Assembly: GCF_001613005.1 (NCBI RefSeq)
Contig: NZ_BDBN01000020.1
Coordinates: forward strand, 62,001-126,000
DNA: 64,000 nucleotides
Source: Nocardia nova NBRC 15556
GTDB lineage: Bacteria > Actinomycetota > Actinomycetes > Mycobacteriales > Mycobacteriaceae
Reading direction: 5' to 3'
Shown: positions 53,637 through 64,000 of the stretch, one piece after another
Numbering within the stretch: the first letter of the stretch is position 1
Layout of the letters: each line of letters begins with the position of its first letter
Notes under the pieces: generated by a model
Seen by the model: the letters and a program-made list of their open reading frames with translations, nothing else
Told to the model about the DNA's origin: nothing
Database searches by the model: none
Translations under genes and position numbers: made by a program

Positions 53637-54500
53637 TCAGGCGGGCGTCGCGGAACGTTGCGCGCCCGCCTGCCAGCCGATCAGATATCCGGCATGGCGG
53701 CGCTCGAGCATCAGGGTCACCGATTCGTCGGAGGCGTTGAGAATGTCGCTGTGTAATCGGCGTAATTTCACACAGGGATCCAGGCCGAGTTCCCGCTGCA
53801 GTGAACGGGCGAATTCATGGTAGGACTCGAGAGCGCGATGCCGCCGGCCGGAACGGCACAGCGCGTACATGTAGTAGGCCTGCAGCCGTTCGTGCAGGGG
53901 TTGTTCCGCGGTCAGTCGTGCCAGGTCGGGGCAGACCTCGCGGAAGCGGCCCAGCCGCAGCTGCGCTTCGATTCGCAGTTCGAGGTCGGTCAGCCGCACC
54001 TGTTCCAGATGCGACAGCTCGGCCGACAGCGGCAGGCCGCTTTCCACGTCCAGCAGCGCCGGACCGGTCCACAGTGCTTCGGCCGCCGTGAACAGATCCA
54101 CCGCGCGCATGTCGTCACCGGCATTCAGCGCGCAGCGGGCGGCGTCGGTCATCGTGCGATAGTCGCGCAAATCCAGGACACAGTCCTGGGCGTCGAACAT
54201 ATATCCCTTGCTCCAGGTGCGGAGATATCGGTCCGCGATCTCGCCCTGGTCCACATCCAGATATTGCGCCATCTTCTTCCGGATACCCAGAACATAGGTC
54301 TGCACGACCGTTATCGCGCTGCGCGGCGGATCGTCGTTCCACAGCTCTTCGATCAGGGTCGTGACCGGAACCACCGTCGAATGCCGAATCAACAACAAGG
54401 CCAGCAATTGCCGTTGCTTCTGTGCGGTCGGCGTCGCATTGCGATTGTCGAGGGCGAGAGTCAAAGGGCCCAGAACGCGGGCATACACAGGATTCGACAC
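53637..54500 (-). CDS. SARP-family pathway activator
   Basis: A 287-residue Streptomyces-antibiotic-regulatory-protein-type activator: an N-terminal winged helix of the OmpR type (QKQRQLLALLLIRHSTVVPV, ELWNDDPPRSAITVVQTYVL) and a bacterial transcriptional activation domain (LDLRDYRTMTDAARCALNAG, HEFARSLQRELGLDP). It is expected to bind the TCGAG repeats at 40860 and 50472 and switch on the cluster. Confidence 0.92.
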   Translation of the reverse strand: MSNPVYARVLGPLTLALDNRNATPTAQKQRQLLALLLIRHSTVVPVTTLIEELWNDDPPRSAITVVQTYVLGIRKKMAQYLDVDQGEIADRYLRTWSKGYMFDAQDCVLDLRDYRTMTDAARCALNAGDDMRAVDLFTAAEALWTGPALLDVESGLPLSAELSHLEQVRLTDLELRIEAQLRLGRFREVCPDLARLTAEQPLHERLQAYYMYALCRSGRRHRALESYHEFARSLQRELGLDPCVKLRRLHSDILNASDESVTLMLERRHAGYLIGWQAGAQRSATPA

Positions 54501-54769
54501 GTAGCGTCCCCTTGTAGCATGAATTGCTGTGCGGTGAGCGTGAAATCGTACGTCGCTGTAGACCGTTTCAGAGTACCGAGGGCATTGTGGCGAGACCGTA
54601 AACCCACTGTGATCATACCGTTAACGCCTTACGGCCGTCTTGTTCTCGCATATGTTTTCGCAGGTGAACAATAGTTTGGACGCTCGACCGGGTGGCTGCG
54701 GGCCGGTCGTCGGAACCGATTGCCGCCGAGCGCAATCCGGGCCGGGCCGCAGCGGTCCGCCGGTTCCGG

Positions 54770-55702
54770 TCAGGCTCCGGTGAGGGGCTCGGCGAGGTGT
54801 TCGGCGAAGGCCCCCGCGGCGGCGGCCGGATAGTCGGTGGTGCCGTCGACGTAGTCGCCGGTCCAACCGGTGGCGAGGTGCTGGAGTGTTGCCACGTTCG
54901 CCGGTTGTGGTATCCCGCAGAGCAATTCGCCCAGCGGATCGCTCGAGGTTCCTTCGGCGTCGGTGTGTTCGCCGGTGTCGAGGCGCACCCCGAGGAAGGG
55001 GCGATGCAGATGGGTCTGCAGTGCGGTGGTTCCGCTGCCGAAGTTGTTGCACAGCGCGGGCGGACCGGAGACGGTCAGGACGGGCAGGTCGGTGGCGGCG
55101 AGATCGTCGAGTGCGACATCGGTATCGGCGCCGAGGAAGGATTTCACCGGGTCCAGCAGGACGAGCCCGCGCAGCTTCGCCCACGCGGCCGGAGAGGAGG
55201 TGTGCAGGCGGTGGGCGACGTATTCGACGGCTTCGGCGCCGGCGGAATGACCGATGAACACGAACGAGCGCGGGAGCGCGGGCAGCCCGACTCCGGCGCG
55301 CGTCGCCGAGGTGGCGAGCGGGCCGGTGGGATCGTCGGCGGTGGCGAACAGCCGGGCCACCTGATCCAGGAACGCGGTATTGTCGCCGAGGTTCTGCAGG
55401 GTGCAGCCGTCGAGGTTCACGAACGGCAGGCTGGGGGAGAAGACGAGATACCCAGCGGCGGAAAGTGTTTCCGCGAGTGCGGCGACGTTGCCCTCGGTGC
55501 GCGCGAAGCCGTGCTGCAGCCAGACCAGGCCGCGTGGCGTACCCGCGGGCCGATACCACGCGACGTCCTGATGCAGGGTCGCCGCCGCACAGGGCAGATC
55601 CACCGTGCCCGGCAGCGGTGGGCCCGCGGCGGCGGGAGCGAATGCGGCGGCCACGACACACGCGGCGGCGAGGACGGTCAGGGTCGAAGCTCGCAGCCTC
55701 AT
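54770..55702 (-). CDS. Secreted alpha/beta hydrolase
   Basis: A 310-residue protein with a Sec signal peptide (LTVLAAACVVAAAFAPAAA) and a hydrolase fold: GLVWLQHGFARTEGNVAALA, FVFIGHSAGAEAVEYVA with the nucleophile Ser, and a C-terminal His in ATLQHLATG. The frame extends upstream, but ATG 55702 starts the signal peptide. The substrate is unknown. Confidence 0.82.
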   Translation of the reverse strand: MRLRASTLTVLAAACVVAAAFAPAAAGPPLPGTVDLPCAAATLHQDVAWYRPAGTPRGLVWLQHGFARTEGNVAALAETLSAAGYLVFSPSLPFVNLDGCTLQNLGDNTAFLDQVARLFATADDPTGPLATSATRAGVGLPALPRSFVFIGHSAGAEAVEYVAHRLHTSSPAAWAKLRGLVLLDPVKSFLGADTDVALDDLAATDLPVLTVSGPPALCNNFGSGTTALQTHLHRPFLGVRLDTGEHTDAEGTSSDPLGELLCGIPQPANVATLQHLATGWTGDYVDGTTDYPAAAAGAFAEHLAEPLTGA

Positions 55703-55801
55703 CGCAACTCCACACTGCACAATCGGTATCCCGGTGATGACGCCACCCGGACACCGATCAGTATTCGCCACCGAGACGCGGGGCGGAGGCGCTTCGGGCC
55801 G

Positions 55802-56395
55802 TTAGCTGTCGGCAGGCGCGACGCGCCAAGTCTGCAGCAGCGGCACCAGATAGACGCGGGCGAACTCGCGGGCCTTCGCCGTGTCCTGGAGGGGGATGAC
55901 GGAGGCCGGGTTTTCGATCAGCGACATCATCAGCCGGGCGATCATCTCCCCGACGATGGCGAGGTCCAGATCGGCGGGCAACCGTCCGGTGTCCTGCCAG
56001 CGCCGCAGATGGCTGGTGACGAGCGTGCGCGAGACGCCGATGGCGGTGTCGTCGGTGAGGAAGTCGGTGAGTTCACCGGCGGCCGGTGATTCGCGGATGC
56101 TGCGGGTGAGCAGTTTCGGCGCCGACGCCTCGTGCACGAATGCGGCGAACACCTCGGTGGTCGCCTCCTCCGGGCCGGTGGCGCGGTCGGCCACCTCGGC
56201 GAGCAGGGTGGTCAGCCGCAGCGCTTCGTCGAGGATGGCCAGGCGGACCAGATGCTGTTTGTGGCCGAACCGGCGGTACACGGTCGCGACGCCCACCCCT
56301 GCGGTCTCGGCGATGCGCTGCATGGTGGTCTCGGCGAAACCGTTGTCCGTGAAGCCTGCCCGCGGGTGCGCGGCAACGGCGCCGAGGTCGGGTAG
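55802..56395 (-). pseudogene. N-terminally truncated TetR regulator
   Basis: From ATG 56323 the protein reads MQRIAETAGVGVATVYRRFG and a ligand domain. In-frame codons upstream (AGFTDNGFAETT) continue the TetR helix 1 but run into TAG at 56398-56396 without any start codon. The first helix is therefore lost at the TAGCTA junction. The surviving ORF would lack an intact DNA-binding domain. Confidence 0.7.
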
Positions 56396-56986
56396 CTATC
56401 GATCGAGCTGACTGCCGACGCCGCGGTCGCGCACGTCGAGATTCGCTCCTCGGTGCGACTGCTCCGCGGTACGCGCGCCGAGCTGCGGCAGACGACGGTG
56501 CTCGGCGATATCTATCTGGCGCTGCTGCCCCCGGCGGACGGCGCCGGGCCGCTGCTCGGCGACGGCGACACCATCTCGCTGCGTGATACCGACCCGGGAC
56601 CGCAGGTTGAGGAGATGCTGCAGCGCATCGCCACCTTCGTCAACGGCGGCAGCATCACCCGCCTGCAGGACGCGATCGCGCGGCTCGACAGCGTTCTGCC
56701 CGACAACGCGGGGGAGACAAGGCAACTCGCCACTGGAGTGGCCGCCGATGTCCACGATGCCGCCGCCGGGACCGCCGAACTCGATCGCACCCTCGCCGCC
56801 ACCGCGAACCTGTCCCAGCGCCTGCACGATATGCGCGACCGTCTCGGATTCATGTTCTCCGACACCGCCCGCCGGCGACTCGAACGCGTCCCGCAATTCA
56901 TGACCGCCGTGCTCAACGTGGTCATCGAGGGCGATGTGACCAAGGATGCCGTCGTGCTGCTGCAGGTGATCGGAGCGCTGCGATGA
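56396..56986 (+). pseudogene. Mce-family protein, N-terminally truncated
   Basis: The frame reads ELTADAAVAHVEIRSSVRLL then TTVLGDIYLALLPPADG and a helical needle region, i.e. an Mce protein lacking its membrane anchor and the first half of the MCE domain. It is truncated at the same TAGCTA scar as the TetR fragment. GTG 56453 could still start translation. Confidence 0.72.
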
Positions 56987-57338
56987 CTCGTAGCTCTGGC
57001 GCAGAGCCCTCGACACCGGAATCACCGACGCGCTGAAGGTGAAGATGGACGCCGCCGTGAATGTGGTCGGGCCGCTGCTGACCGAGATGCAGTACACCTC
57101 GACCGCAAAACCTCTGGCGGCCAAGGTTTCTCAGCGCGACGGCGATCGATATGTGGTGCAGGTCTTCGTCGACATGAGCTCCCGCAGCCGCCAGACCCCC
57201 GACGGTGTCGCCGCGACGGCGAGCTACACCGTCACCCTCCGGTGTTCCGGTAACCGGACGATCACCAATGTGGGCGGAGTGGGCGCCGGCCTGCCGGGCG
57301 GCGATACCCCAGCACCGGTACCCGCGCCCGGTCGCTGA
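56983..57338 (+). pseudogene. Mce-associated protein, frameshifted
   Basis: ATG 56983 overlaps the mce stop (ATGA) and gives MTRSSGAEPSTPESPTR then a stop. In another frame ALDTGITDALKVKMDAAVNV leads into the C-terminal domain (TASYTVTLRCSGNRTITNVG) typical of Mce-associated membrane proteins. The membrane segment is deleted. Confidence 0.7.
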
Positions 57339-57599
57339 CGGGGCGATCGGCGGCGAGATCGTCCAGATCCGAAAGCGCCACAGGTCAGATCGGTAAATAT
57401 GGCAGGGTGCTGTGGCTGCGTGAACGACCCCGGCGAGCCGGATGGAATCGAGGTTCATGCCCGTCCTGCGGGTTTCGCTGAAAGATTGCCGGGTACCTGC
57501 CGACGTGTAGCCGAACATGCTGGGCTGCCGGGGGCGACGGCCGGTCACACCGGCGTATTCCCTGATGAATCCATCCCATCCGTACGGAGGAGAGCAACC

Positions 57600-58412
57600 A
57601 TGACCGGACAGCTCGACACTCTGATGGACAGCACCGTGTACGACTCGCACGACGACAAGATCGGCAAGGTCAAGAACATCTACGTCAACAACGAAACCGG
57701 TTCGCCGACCTGGGCATCGGTGTCCACCGGCCTGTTCCGCCACGATTCGCTGGTTCCGCTCGTCGGGGCACAGCACAATCCGCAGTCCGACGCGCTACGG
57801 GTGAATGTGGACAAGGAAATGGTCAAATCCGCGCCCGCTGTGGAACAGGACGGGCACATCAGCCGGGAAGGCGAGGAACAACTGTTCCGTCACTACCACG
57901 TCGACCCGAACCACTCCGGCTGGGACGCCTACGGCCGTGCCATGCGCGACGACGGGCAGGGGACGGCGCGTCCGGATGCCGGCCCGACCGGACGCCACGC
58001 GGCCACCGATCCCACCGGCGACCAGGGCCTGGTCCGCTCCGAGGAACGCTTGAACGTCGACACCCAGCGCGAGGCGGTCGGCACCGCGCGCCTGCGCAAG
58101 TACGTCGTCACCGAGGATCAGACCGTCACGGTGCCGACCAGCCACGAAGAGGTACGCGTGGAGCGCGAACCGGTCACCGACGCCGGCGCGTACGGGCAGA
58201 CCTCCCTGGGCGACGAGGAACAGGAGGTCACCCTGCACCGCGACCGGGTGACCGTGGACAAGGAGACCGTGCCGGTCGAACGCGTGCGCCTGGCCGTCGA
58301 CGATGTCGAGGAACAGGAGACCGTCGGCGACACCGTGCGCAAGGAGCGCATCGACACCGAGGGCACCGATCCCGGACGCTACGAGGATCGCCGCTTCCCG
58401 GACGAACGCTGA
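57600..58412 (+). CDS. PRC-barrel/DUF2382 stress protein
   Basis: A 270-residue protein with an N-terminal PRC-barrel (YDSHDDKIGKVKNIYVNNET, PTWASVSTGLFRHDSLVPL) and a C-terminal DUF2382 repeat region (RSEERLNVDTQREAVGTARL, VRKERIDTEG). Such proteins are common in actinobacteria and Deinococcus and are linked to desiccation or general stress. GGAGGAG precedes ATG 57600. It has its own hairpin terminator. Confidence 0.85.
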   Translation: MTGQLDTLMDSTVYDSHDDKIGKVKNIYVNNETGSPTWASVSTGLFRHDSLVPLVGAQHNPQSDALRVNVDKEMVKSAPAVEQDGHISREGEEQLFRHYHVDPNHSGWDAYGRAMRDDGQGTARPDAGPTGRHAATDPTGDQGLVRSEERLNVDTQREAVGTARLRKYVVTEDQTVTVPTSHEEVRVEREPVTDAGAYGQTSLGDEEQEVTLHRDRVTVDKETVPVERVRLAVDDVEEQETVGDTVRKERIDTEGTDPGRYEDRRFPDER

Positions 58413-58426
58413 CCACGATGATGTGA

Positions 58427-58449
58427 GCCGGGCCCGAACCGGGCCCGGC
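58427..58449 (+). terminator. 10-bp GC hairpin between convergent genes
   Basis: GCCGGGCCCG (58427-58436) is inverted at 58440-58449 with a 3-base loop. It lies between the stops at 58412 (+) and 58480 (-). Confidence 0.75.
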
Positions 58450-58479
58450 CCTATCGCCCGGGGGTATCCGACAACGCCG

Positions 58480-60130
<1,651 letters not shown>

Positions 60131-60297
60131 GGTTGTGTCCTTCGTTGTTTGTGTGCGCCCATCCGGGCCGGTCATCTACCGCCGGCGTGCCCGCCTCGGC
60201 CTGCTGGACGGGCGGCTGCGCGAGATCAGATCGGATACGGCGTGGCGCTACGGTGTGGCCGCCGGGCGGGGGCTCAGGCAGAACGGTTTTCGCTGGA

Positions 60298-60321
60298 ATA
60301 TGTGTGACTCATGCATATAAA
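60298..60321 (+). promoter_or_regulatory. MarR-type palindrome overlapping a -10 element
   Basis: ATATGTGTGACTCATGCATAT (described by arms ATATGnnTGA/TCAnnCATAT, 60298-60318) overlaps TATAAA at 60316-60321, only eight bases before the GTG start. Autorepression and a leaderless transcript are likely. Confidence 0.6.
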
Positions 60322-60329
60322 CTAGGACC

Positions 60330-60905
60330 GTGACGCAAACCCAGTCAAGCCTTCACCATGCAGCCAACGTTCTGGGCGCCTTGAGTCTCGTCGTCGCCGA
60401 CGGGATGAACACTGCCGTCGAAGCGGTCGCGGCGCTCGGCCCGTCGGCCCCCGCCGCCCTTGCCGCGATGCATCAGTTCCTGGACGGTGGATCGGTCACG
60501 CAGCTGAGTTCCGTTCTCGGCCTGTCGCACTCGGGCACGGTGCGCCTTGTCGACCGCCTCGTCGCCGAAGGCCTCGTCGAGCGCGGCGGCGCACAGGATG
60601 GGCGGGCGGTGTCCGTGGTCCTCACGCGGGACGGCCGGGACATGGCCGCACGGATACTCCGGACGCGCGAGAAGTCGCTGACGAGTGCGCTGTCCGCGTT
60701 GTCCGCGGACGAGATCGACAATCTCGCGGCAACGCTGGACGCGATGCTGACCACGATGACCCTCGCCAGAGCCGAACAACGCGCAGCCCGCGGCAACGAC
60801 CGTTCACAACCGTGGCTGTGTCGCCTCTGCGACTTCGACGCCTGCGGCCGAAGCGAAGGTAGCTGCCCGGTCAACAACGCGGTGACGACCGGCGACAAGA
60901 GTTGA
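60330..60905 (+). CDS. MarR-family regulator with C-terminal cysteine cluster
   Basis: A 191-residue MarR regulator (HTH SSVLGLSHSGTVRLVDRLVA, wing GGAQDGRAVSVVLTRDG). After the dimerisation helix comes an extra tail WLCRLCDFDACGRSEGSCPV with four Cys, able to bind zinc or act as a thiol switch. Together with the divergent AhpD-like gene this suggests redox or electrophile sensing. GTG 60330. Confidence 0.87.
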   Translation: MTQTQSSLHHAANVLGALSLVVADGMNTAVEAVAALGPSAPAALAAMHQFLDGGSVTQLSSVLGLSHSGTVRLVDRLVAEGLVERGGAQDGRAVSVVLTRDGRDMAARILRTREKSLTSALSALSADEIDNLAATLDAMLTTMTLARAEQRAARGNDRSQPWLCRLCDFDACGRSEGSCPVNNAVTTGDKS

Positions 60906-60944
60906 CGCCACGCTGCTGTTCGGCCCGGGGGAGGTGCTCGACAG

Positions 60945-61715
60945 CTAATCGCCGGATTTGTGCGCCACGGCGAAGATTCGCCGGAACGGCAACCACGTCG
61001 TCTCGTCGGCACGCTGGGGGTAGGCCGCGCGCAGAAGTGGGGCGAGCTGGGTGGTGAAGCGCGCCCACTCCTCGTCGTCGAGGGCGCCGCGCACCGGTCG
61101 CAGGGCGGTCCCGGTCACCCACTCGAGGACCGGATCCGTGCCGGTCAGCAGCTGCAGATAGGTGGTCTCCCAGGCGTCGACCGTGCATCCGGCCGCGGTG
61201 AGCACCGCCGCGTAACCGCTCGGGTCGAGGACGTCGCGGGGTTGCAGGATACCGCTCGATTCCAGGCGCGGCCGCCACTCGTCGCGCGCGGCGAGTTCGC
61301 GGATGGCGACATGGGAGGGTGCGTCGAAGTTGCCCGGCACCTGCAATGCCAGCCACGCCCCGGACGGCAGCGCCGCCACCCATCGCGGCAGCAGCTCGGT
61401 ATGCATCGGCACCCATTGCAGCACCGCGTTGGTCACCACGACGTCGGTATCGGGTGCGGGCTGCCACTCCTCGGCGGAGCGCACTTCGGCGTCGATACCG
61501 GATTCCCGTGCGGCCGCGACCATTTCGGGCGAGGAATCGAACGCGTCGATCCGCGCCTTCGGCCACCGCTGAGCGAGCACGCCGGTCAGCTGCCCGGGCC
61601 CGCACCCCAGGTCGACCACCCGGCGTGGATTCTCGGCGTCGATGCGCGCGATCAGTTCGAAGAACGGCCGCGAACGGTGGTCGCCGAATCTGCGGTACTT
61701 CTCGGGATCCCACAT
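60945..61715 (-). CDS. tam: Trans-aconitate 2-methyltransferase
   Basis: A 256-residue SAM methyltransferase of the Tam type (MWDPEKYRRFGDHRSRPFFE, VVDLGCGPGQLTGVLAQRWP, VVVTNAVLQWVP). Tam methylates trans-aconitate, a spontaneous aconitase inhibitor. GGGGAGC precedes the ATG. It is full length. Confidence 0.9.
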   Translation of the reverse strand: MWDPEKYRRFGDHRSRPFFELIARIDAENPRRVVDLGCGPGQLTGVLAQRWPKARIDAFDSSPEMVAAARESGIDAEVRSAEEWQPAPDTDVVVTNAVLQWVPMHTELLPRWVAALPSGAWLALQVPGNFDAPSHVAIRELAARDEWRPRLESSGILQPRDVLDPSGYAAVLTAAGCTVDAWETTYLQLLTGTDPVLEWVTGTALRPVRGALDDEEWARFTTQLAPLLRAAYPQRADETTWLPFRRIFAVAHKSGD

Positions 61716-61879
61716 GAGCTGCTCCCCTCGCCGAAGATGCTAAACCGTACGAGCGTCATATTAGTGCCGAGGGGCGGATTCGGCTCGCGATCATCGTGGC
61801 AGTGACTGGGCGATCAACTGGGCGGCGAGGCCGCGGCCCGTCCGCGCGGGCCCGGCGCCGATGTGGGTCGTCTCGCCGG

Positions 61880-63088
61880 TCAGAAGTAGGTGCCGGCGAA
61901 CGGGGCGGAGGTTGTGGTGAACAGGTTGTCGGCGTCTTCGATTGCGCCGCTGCGGTTTTCGCCGATCCGGCCAGCCAGGGACAGGTGCTGCCAGGTGGAT
62001 CCGCCGAGGTAGACCGCGGCGAGGGCGGCCACGTCGGTGGTGAGATCGGCGGGGGCGTCGACGCGGGTGACGGCGTCGGCGGTGATCCGGTAGGAGCCGG
62101 TGTTGGCGGGCAGGATGTCGTCGGTCACCGCGAGGACCACCGCCGGTGCCTCGCGGTAGCTGCGGCGTCCCAGCGCCGCGGGGACATCGACGAGCCGCAG
62201 CCAGGTCTCGTCGTGCACGCCGGCGACGGTGACCACGCGCTCATCGGTGAACAGATGCCGCAGCGGGCTGTCCACCGGCGCGAAGGTCACCACGATCCGG
62301 TCCACGATGTCGTGGGTCAGCAGATGCCGCAGCAGTCCGCGATAGGCCGCGGGCGTGGTGGCCACCCAGTCGTCGACGACGATGGTGCGCTGCGGATTGC
62401 GCGGCCAGCCGGTGCTGTCCGAGGGGCGGTAGCGCAGGAATCCGTCCTCGGCGCCGGGGTCGCCGTGCACCACCGTCCAGCCGGCGTTGCCTGCGACCAA
62501 CTCCTGGAAACGCCACCAATACGGCGGCCGGTCGATCGCGCCGTTCCACGAAATATCAGCGGCCGCATAGATTTTCGCCAGCATCTCCCAGCGGTTCCCG
62601 GCGTCGAGGTAGCGCACCGGCCCGCCGTGGGGAACGGTGTCGCGCAACCGGGCCTGTCGCCGATCCACCTCGAGCGTCGCGTACGAGCCGGCCACACCGT
62701 AGCCGAACCGCTCGTAGATCCCGCCCTGAGTGGCGCGCAGACTCGCGACCAATTCACCGCGCTCGGCGATATCGGCGAGCTGACGCCGCAGCAGCGCGCT
62801 CACCACACCCCGGCGCGTGTGGGTCGGCAGCACGCCGACATGTGTGACGGCCGCGTGCGGAAGACGTTGTCCGCCGGGCACCGCCAGCCAACTGCTGTAG
62901 GAGTCGACGGCCCCGACGAGCTGCCCGTCCAGGCGCGCCCCGAGCGTGCGCCCCGGCTCGACCAGTCCGTCGGCGCCGTCCGGCAGCGGCGGCAGCCCGA
63001 CCATCGCGGTACGGAAGATCTCTCCCGCCGCACGTACCTCATCGGCGTCGGTCGGCGTCACGAGTTCGACGGCTGGGCCGCTGGTCAT
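61880..63088 (-). CDS. eis: Eis-family N-acetyltransferase
   Basis: A 402-residue GNAT protein, the same length as the classic Mycobacterium tuberculosis Eis. It has the acetyl-CoA loop VLPTHTRRGVVSALLR, the general-acid Tyr in GIYERFGYG, and ends in FAGTYF, so its C-terminal carboxylate can act as catalytic base as in Eis. Eis acetylates aminoglycosides and other amines at several positions. A strong GGAGGTGATGA precedes ATG 63088. The host role may be self-resistance or stress. Confidence 0.93.
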   Translation of the reverse strand: MTSGPAVELVTPTDADEVRAAGEIFRTAMVGLPPLPDGADGLVEPGRTLGARLDGQLVGAVDSYSSWLAVPGGQRLPHAAVTHVGVLPTHTRRGVVSALLRRQLADIAERGELVASLRATQGGIYERFGYGVAGSYATLEVDRRQARLRDTVPHGGPVRYLDAGNRWEMLAKIYAAADISWNGAIDRPPYWWRFQELVAGNAGWTVVHGDPGAEDGFLRYRPSDSTGWPRNPQRTIVVDDWVATTPAAYRGLLRHLLTHDIVDRIVVTFAPVDSPLRHLFTDERVVTVAGVHDETWLRLVDVPAALGRRSYREAPAVVLAVTDDILPANTGSYRITADAVTRVDAPADLTTDVAALAAVYLGGSTWQHLSLAGRIGENRSGAIEDADNLFTTTSAPFAGTYF

Positions 63089-63265
63089 TCATCACCTCCG
63101 AGGACGGGCCGGGCACTTCGTGCGCCGCGCTTCCCGGACCACGCTAGCGGGCCGCTGCCGGGAATCAGCGCGATGCGGACCGGCAGGGCGGCCGGATGTT
63201 CTGGTGGCACCGCCGCGTCGCAGCTGCTCGGCGATGAATTCCGCGGTCCCGAACCGTGCTCGGCC

Positions 63266-63583
63266 TCAGCCTGCCGCCGCCATCGCTCGCCATGCCTTTC
63301 TGGCGCGGGATCGGGCTCGCGGAGCGGCGTATTCGATGCGCCGGCGCGCCTCGGAGGCGCTGATTCGCAGGAGATCACTCAACAGCTCCGCTGTGTCCCG
63401 GTAGCCGGTGTCGGCGGCGAGACCGCGGCGCTCGGCCTCGGCGACGGCCGCGACCATGGCCGCACCCAATCGACGCCGGCGGCGTTCGGTTTCGACGAGG
63501 GTGCGCAGCAAGTCGACATCGGCCAGGTCCGACCAGCTCTGTGCCGGAGCATTCGGTGCCAATGCAGTCGAATGTGTGTTCAC
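63266..63583 (-). pseudogene. N-terminal fragment of a DUF222 (13E12-type) protein
   Basis: A 105-residue ORF (SDLADVDLLRTLVETERRRR, LRISASEARRRIEYA) matching the start of DUF222-HNH proteins, which are normally 400 or more residues. The rest of DUF222 and the HNH domain are missing. GTG 63583. Confidence 0.65.
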
Positions 63584-63709
63584 GCCGGCTAGCGTAGCGC
63601 ATGCTCGAACGTTTGTTCGATAATCGGTTCGGCCAGCGCGTCGAACTTTGCGGCAGCGTCGCGTGGTTTGCGTTCCGGGCTCATCGAGCTGGGAAGTCGG
63701 TGGCCGAGT

Positions 63710-64000
63710 TCACCGCGGTGCTTGACGTGCGCGGCGCCGTCGCTGGAGGCCGGGGTGTACGCCGGGAGGAAGACCGGCGTGGGCGGCGATGCGTTGAAGG
63801 AGCGGAAGGAGCTGAGCTCGCTCGCTCTCGTCGAGCGGTGCGAGAACTTCCGATTCCAGTGCGTCGGCCTCGGATTGCATCGACTCGAGTACCTCGCGGA
63901 CATTGTCGGTGAGGTGGACCGCGTGCGCGCGCCGGTCGGCCGGATGCGGCTGCCGGGTCACCAGTGCGCGTTCCTCGAGCTCGTCGACCAGTCCCACCAT
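63710..64000 (-). CDS. MarR-family regulator, 5' end outside the window
   Basis: The visible part (MVGLVDELEERALVTRQPHP, DRRAHAVHLTDNVREVLESM) is the recognition-helix end, wing and C-terminal helix of a MarR protein. The N-terminus lies beyond position 64000. The Arg-rich tail is unusual. Confidence 0.8.
   Translation of the reverse strand: MVGLVDELEERALVTRQPHPADRRAHAVHLTDNVREVLESMQSEADALESEVLAPLDESERAQLLPLLQRIAAHAGLPPGVHPGLQRRRRARQAPR

Overview
The window is GC-rich actinobacterial DNA of the mycolic-acid group, most likely Nocardia or a close relative. This rests on a CadI/ArsI protein next to ArsR, an orphan Mce protein plus Mce remnants, a 402-residue Eis-like acetyltransferase, a DUF222 (13E12-type) fragment, an aromatic type II polyketide locus with a SARP regulator, and many GTG starts. 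No replication, ribosomal or other core housekeeping gene is present, so it reads as a mosaic accessory stretch. Species assignment is inference.

Layout. (1) 0.3-2.3 kb: the 3' half of a tRNA-Pro-like gene with its terminator (a likely integration scar), then an alpha/beta hydrolase and a pyridoxamine-phosphate-oxidase-fold protein. (2) 3-10.1 kb: a one-direction oxidative cassette of P450, PIG-L deacetylase, luciferase-like monooxygenase, atypical P450 lacking the ExxR motif, and Baeyer-Villiger-type monooxygenase. It has no recognisable scaffold-building enzyme. (3) 10.7-12.2 kb: a lipoprotein with two tandem ferritin-like domains, then scraps of an ATP-dependent DNA ligase and a phage/ICE-type recombinase. 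(4) 12.2-18.1 kb: an arsenic island (arsR<>cadI, arsA, then arsR-acr3-arsC-arsC-arsC, partly joined by GTGA overlaps). (5) 18.2-23.6 kb: a small orphan gene, a Tat-type multicopper oxidase, and a divergent TetR/MFS efflux pair, flanked by an imperfect 40-bp repeat. (6) 23.7-40.3 kb: mixed stress, regulatory and envelope genes. These include an orphan MceB-like protein with an NTF2-like partner, TetR, AraC and PucR regulators, a secreted lipase, an ABC1 kinase, STAS and PAS-ANTAR proteins, a ribosome-hibernation/desaturase operon behind a DosR-like box, and a nitroreductase. (7) 40.4-54.5 kb: a type II polyketide cluster. (8) 54.8-64 kb: a mixed region with several broken genes (TetR, mce, Mce-associated, FAD oxidoreductase, DUF222) and intact methyltransferases, an AhpD-like protein, a MarR regulator with a cysteine tail, Eis, and a MarR gene cut by the window edge.

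The polyketide cluster contains the minimal synthase (KS-alpha, chain-length factor, ACP), an ActIII-type ketoreductase, a didomain aromatase/cyclase, a metallo-beta-lactamase-fold cyclase, a flavin monooxygenase, a SnoaL-like protein and a SARP activator. That set is close to the early actinorhodin set. It also carries its own acyl-CoA carboxylase (AccD-AccA fusion, AccC, AccB), which should supply malonyl-CoA. Direct TCGAG repeats with 11-13 bp spacing lie in both divergent promoter regions of the cluster and are good candidates for SARP binding.
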